NCBI GenBank assembly: GCA_038239005.1
Contig: JBBSFE010000026.1
Coordinates: 1 to 54,298 of the forward strand
Direction: 5' to 3'
DNA from: DASXHD01 sp038239005
Lineage (GTDB): Bacteria; Myxococcota_A; Polyangia; Polyangiales; Polyangiaceae
Length of the DNA stretch: 54,298 nt
Below the pieces are notes generated by a model that worked only from the letters and a program-made list of their open reading frames with translations, was not told where the DNA came from and did not search any database. The position numbers were made by a program, and so were the translations under genes. This document shows, piece after piece, positions 52,069-54,298 of this stretch; the stretch's first letter is position 1, and each line of letters starts with the position of its first letter.

Positions 52069-53561
52069 TCGAGCTCCACGTAAGCGGACAATCCCTGACG
52101 GCCGCCTTCGCGCCCGAAGCCGCTCTCTTTGTAACCGCCAAAGGGCGAGCTCGGATCGAACTTGTTGTACGTGTTGCCCCAGATCACGCCGGCTTTGAGC
52201 TTTTGCGCGAGCCAGAAGATTTTCGCGCCCTTGTCCGTCCAGATGCCGGCGGAGAGGCCGTACATGGTGTTGTTCGCCTTTTCGACGGCTTCGTCCGGTG
52301 TGCGGAACGTGAGAATCGACAAGACGGGGCCGAACACTTCCTCGCGCGCGATGCGGCTCGATTGCGCGACGCCCGTGAAGAACGTGGGCGCGAACCAATA
52401 GCCCTTGCTCGGAAGCGGGCACGGCGCGGAGTAGCGCTCGCCGCCTTCGGCTTCGCCGGCTTTGACGAGCTCTTTGATCTTCTGCAATTGCATCTTCGAG
52501 TTGATGGCGCCGACGTCGGTGTTCTTGTCGAGGGGGTCGCCGAGGCGGAGCGTGGCCATGCGATCGCGAAGCTTGCGAACCACGATGTCGTGCACGCTCT
52601 CTTCGACGAGCAAACGCGAGCCCGCGCAACACACGTGGCCTTGATTGAAATAGATGCCTTTGATGATGCCTTCGACTGCTTGATCGATCGGCGCATCGGC
52701 AAAGATGATGTTGGCTGCTTTGCCGCCGAGCTCGAGAGTGATTCTTTTGCCCGACCCGGCGATGGCGCGCTGAATGCGTTTTCCGATTTCGGTCGAGCCG
52801 GTGAATGCGACTTTGTTCACGTCGCGGTGTGACGCCAGCGCGGCGCCCGTTGCGCCGGCCCCAGTGAGGATGTTCACGACACCGGGCGGAAGCTCGGCCT
52901 CTTCGATGATGTGCGCGAGCATGAGCGCCGTGAGGGGCGTCGTCTCGGCGGGCTTGAGCACAACGGTGTTGCCGCACGCGAGCGCCGGCGCGATTTTCCA
53001 CGCGGCCATGAGGAGCGGGAAATTCCACGGAATGATTTGCCCGGCAACACCGAGCGGGCGCGCGCGGCGGCCGTGGAAGGCGTAGTCGAGCTTGTCCGCC
53101 CAGCCTGCGTGGTAGAAAAAATGCGCCGCAGCGAGCGGGATGTCGACGTCGCGTGATTCTTTGATGGGCTTGCCGCCGTCCATCGATTCGACGATGGCTA
53201 GCTCACGGGCCTTCTCCTGCATCGCGCGCGCGATTCGAAACATGTATTTTGCACGTTCCGAGCCGGGCATCTTCGACCAGTATTTTTCGTACCCGCGGCG
53301 CGCCGCGCTGACGGCTGCGTTGACGTCAGCCTCGTTGCCCTCGGCGACTTCGGCGAGCTTCTTCTCGGTCGAAGGCGAGTGCGTATCGAAGTATTTTTTC
53401 GACAATGGCTTTTGCCATTTGCCGCCGATGAAGAGGTCGTATCGCGATTCAATCTTGACGTGATCGGGCGACTCGGGCGCGGGTGCGTAGTCCCATGCTT
53501 TGCCAAAATCGAGCGCGTGGGTCGCGGCTGCCGTCGTCGTTCGCTTCGCGAGTTTCGCCAT
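52065..53561 (-). CDS. Aldehyde dehydrogenase
   Basis: NAD(P)-linked dehydrogenase of 498 aa. It retains all catalytic residues: PWNFPLLMAAWKIAPALACGN, K203 in LKPAE, E277 in TLELGGK, and the nucleophile C311 in NQGHVCCAGSR. Two parts are typical of aldehyde dehydrogenases of the ALDH1/2/16 branch: EVFGPVLSI and a C-terminal SPFGGYKESGFGREGG. The gene starts 4 bp after the deoC stop and its stop overlaps the pseudo-ALDH start. Acetaldehyde from DeoC is a plausible substrate, by context. Confidence 0.92.
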   Translation of the reverse strand: MAKLAKRTTTAAATHALDFGKAWDYAPAPESPDHVKIESRYDLFIGGKWQKPLSKKYFDTHSPSTEKKLAEVAEGNEADVNAAVSAARRGYEKYWSKMPGSERAKYMFRIARAMQEKARELAIVESMDGGKPIKESRDVDIPLAAAHFFYHAGWADKLDYAFHGRRARPLGVAGQIIPWNFPLLMAAWKIAPALACGNTVVLKPAETTPLTALMLAHIIEEAELPPGVVNILTGAGATGAALASHRDVNKVAFTGSTEIGKRIQRAIAGSGKRITLELGGKAANIIFADAPIDQAVEGIIKGIYFNQGHVCCAGSRLLVEESVHDIVVRKLRDRMATLRLGDPLDKNTDVGAINSKMQLQKIKELVKAGEAEGGERYSAPCPLPSKGYWFAPTFFTGVAQSSRIAREEVFGPVLSILTFRTPDEAVEKANNTMYGLSAGIWTDKGAKIFWLAQKLKAGVIWGNTYNKFDPSSPFGGYKESGFGREGGRQGLSAYVELE

Positions 53562-53565
53562 CTCT

Positions 53566-54298
53566 CTAGTCCTTCGAGAAATCTTCGGATGCTTGGTAGA
53601 AGCCCGTTCGCTCTTTTTCGAGCTGCATCAAGACGTCGTTCAAAAGCGTGCTCGCGCCGAAGCGGAACAAATCGGGCGTGAGCCAGGCGTCGCCGAGCGT
53701 CTCTTTGACGATGACGAGGTAGTGGAGCGCTTGCTTGGCCGTGCGAATCCCGCCGGCGGGCTTCATGCCGATTTTGCGGCCCGTTGCGTAGAAGTGATCG
53801 CGAATCGCCTCGAGCATCACGAGCGTGACTTGGGGCGTTGCTGCGGGAACGATTTTGCCGGTGGACGTCTTGATGAAATCGCCACCGGCCGCAATTCCGA
53901 TCTCACTGGCTTTGCGCACGACATCGAGGGAGCCAAGCTCGCCTGTTTCCAAAATAACTTTGAGGTGCGCGCGGCCACATGCATCTTTCGTAGCGGCGAT
54001 TTCGTCGAACACTTTTTGGTAATCACCCGCGAGCATGGCGCCGCGGTCGATCACCATGTCGATTTCGTCTGCACCGAAGTCGACTGCGCGGCGGACGTCG
54101 TCGAGCTTGATATCGAGCGGCGATTGCCCGCTCGGAAATGCCGTCGCCACGCTCGCGACTTTCACGTGCGAGCCCGCGAGCGCCTTCTTCGCCGTTTGAA
54201 CCAAGTTTGGATAAACGCACACGGCCGCGACGGGCCCGATCGATGGATCGGTGTCGAGCGGGAGAAGCGCCTTCTGGCACATCTGACGAACTTTGCCG
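53566..54298 (-). CDS. deoC: Deoxyribose-phosphate aldolase, 5' end outside window
   Basis: Aldolase that cleaves 2-deoxyribose 5-phosphate to acetaldehyde and glyceraldehyde 3-phosphate in nucleoside breakdown. The reading frame is open to the window edge, where codons for GKVRQ precede the first internal Met, so the N-terminus is missing. Visible: VCVYPNLV, ATAFPSGQ, DEIDMVID (catalytic Asp), DFIKTSTGK with the Schiff-base Lys, GMKPAGGIR with the second Lys, and a terminal FGASTLLND. These features fit the longer DERA form also found in animals rather than E. coli DeoC. It leads the deoC-ALDH-pseudoALDH operon. Confidence 0.93.
   Translation of the reverse strand, partial: GKVRQMCQKALLPLDTDPSIGPVAAVCVYPNLVQTAKKALAGSHVKVASVATAFPSGQSPLDIKLDDVRRAVDFGADEIDMVIDRGAMLAGDYQKVFDEIAATKDACGRAHLKVILETGELGSLDVVRKASEIGIAAGGDFIKTSTGKIVPAATPQVTLVMLEAIRDHFYATGRKIGMKPAGGIRTAKQALHYLVIVKETLGDAWLTPDLFRFGASTLLNDVLMQLEKERTGFYQASEDFSKD

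Overview
The window is GC-rich bacterial chromosome with dense coding on both strands and many overlapping stop/start codons. The gene content points to a myxobacterium-like member of Myxococcota, possibly of the Polyangia/Sorangiineae type. The clues are many short lipoprotein signal peptides followed by Asp/Gly/Thr-rich linkers, choice-of-anchor L, IPT/TIG and IgGFc-binding-like secreted proteins, a REP-associated tyrosine transposase of a type common in that phylum, and many GTG/TTG starts. The assignment is an inference from gene families; no rRNA is present to confirm it.

Layout. 0-7 kb: a biotin carboxylase, a small lipoprotein, and an RND heavy-metal efflux pair (adaptor plus pump). 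7-9.2 kb: two tandem paralogous choice-of-anchor L lipoproteins. 9.3-12.2 kb: a two-gene operon for DNA topoisomerase VI (B then A), an enzyme mainly of archaea and plants. 12.3-16.2 kb: a spinster-like MFS transporter coupled by a TTGA overlap to a five-POTRA BamA. 16.2-22.1 kb: four lipoprotein genes in a row, the last two overlapping by one base. 22.1-22.8 kb: a GCGTTT hexamer array, a cloverleaf-like inverted repeat and a four-helix-bundle (S23/IVP family) gene. 22.8-30 kb: a putative metalloprotease, a HEAT-like protein, a GH31 glycosidase, and two small unknown proteins that overlap tail to tail. 30-38.8 kb: isoleucyl-tRNA synthetase with unusual insertions, a hotdog thioesterase, a Gly-rich lipoprotein, asparaginyl-tRNA synthetase and a hybrid histidine kinase. 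39.5-40.6 kb: tRNA-Pro(GGG) and a REP-associated tyrosine transposase. 40.6-44.3 kb: an M20 peptidase coupled to a CehA/McbA-type metallohydrolase that is broken by a frameshift. 44.4-47.6 kb: argC-argB-hisH-hisA, all overlapping. 47.6-50.8 kb: glutathione peroxidase coupled to uvrA. 51.2-54.3 kb: deoC (cut by the window edge), a full aldehyde dehydrogenase and a truncated non-catalytic aldehyde dehydrogenase, together resembling a split ALDH16.

How the genes work together. Overlapping stop/start codons (TTGA, taGTG, ATGA, GTGA) tie functional sets together: argC-argB-hisH-hisA (amino-acid synthesis), GPx-uvrA (peroxide and DNA damage), deoC-ALDH-pseudoALDH (deoxyribose phosphate to acetaldehyde to acetate), M20-CehA, and MFS-BamA. 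A recurring theme is short-period tandem repeats (6 or 18 bp), both between genes and inside coding sequence (an IleRS insertion and a signal-peptide core). The observations I rate highest are the topoisomerase VI operon, the split ALDH16-like pair, the cloverleaf repeat beside the S23-family gene, the repeat-derived IleRS insertion and the frameshifted metallohydrolase.
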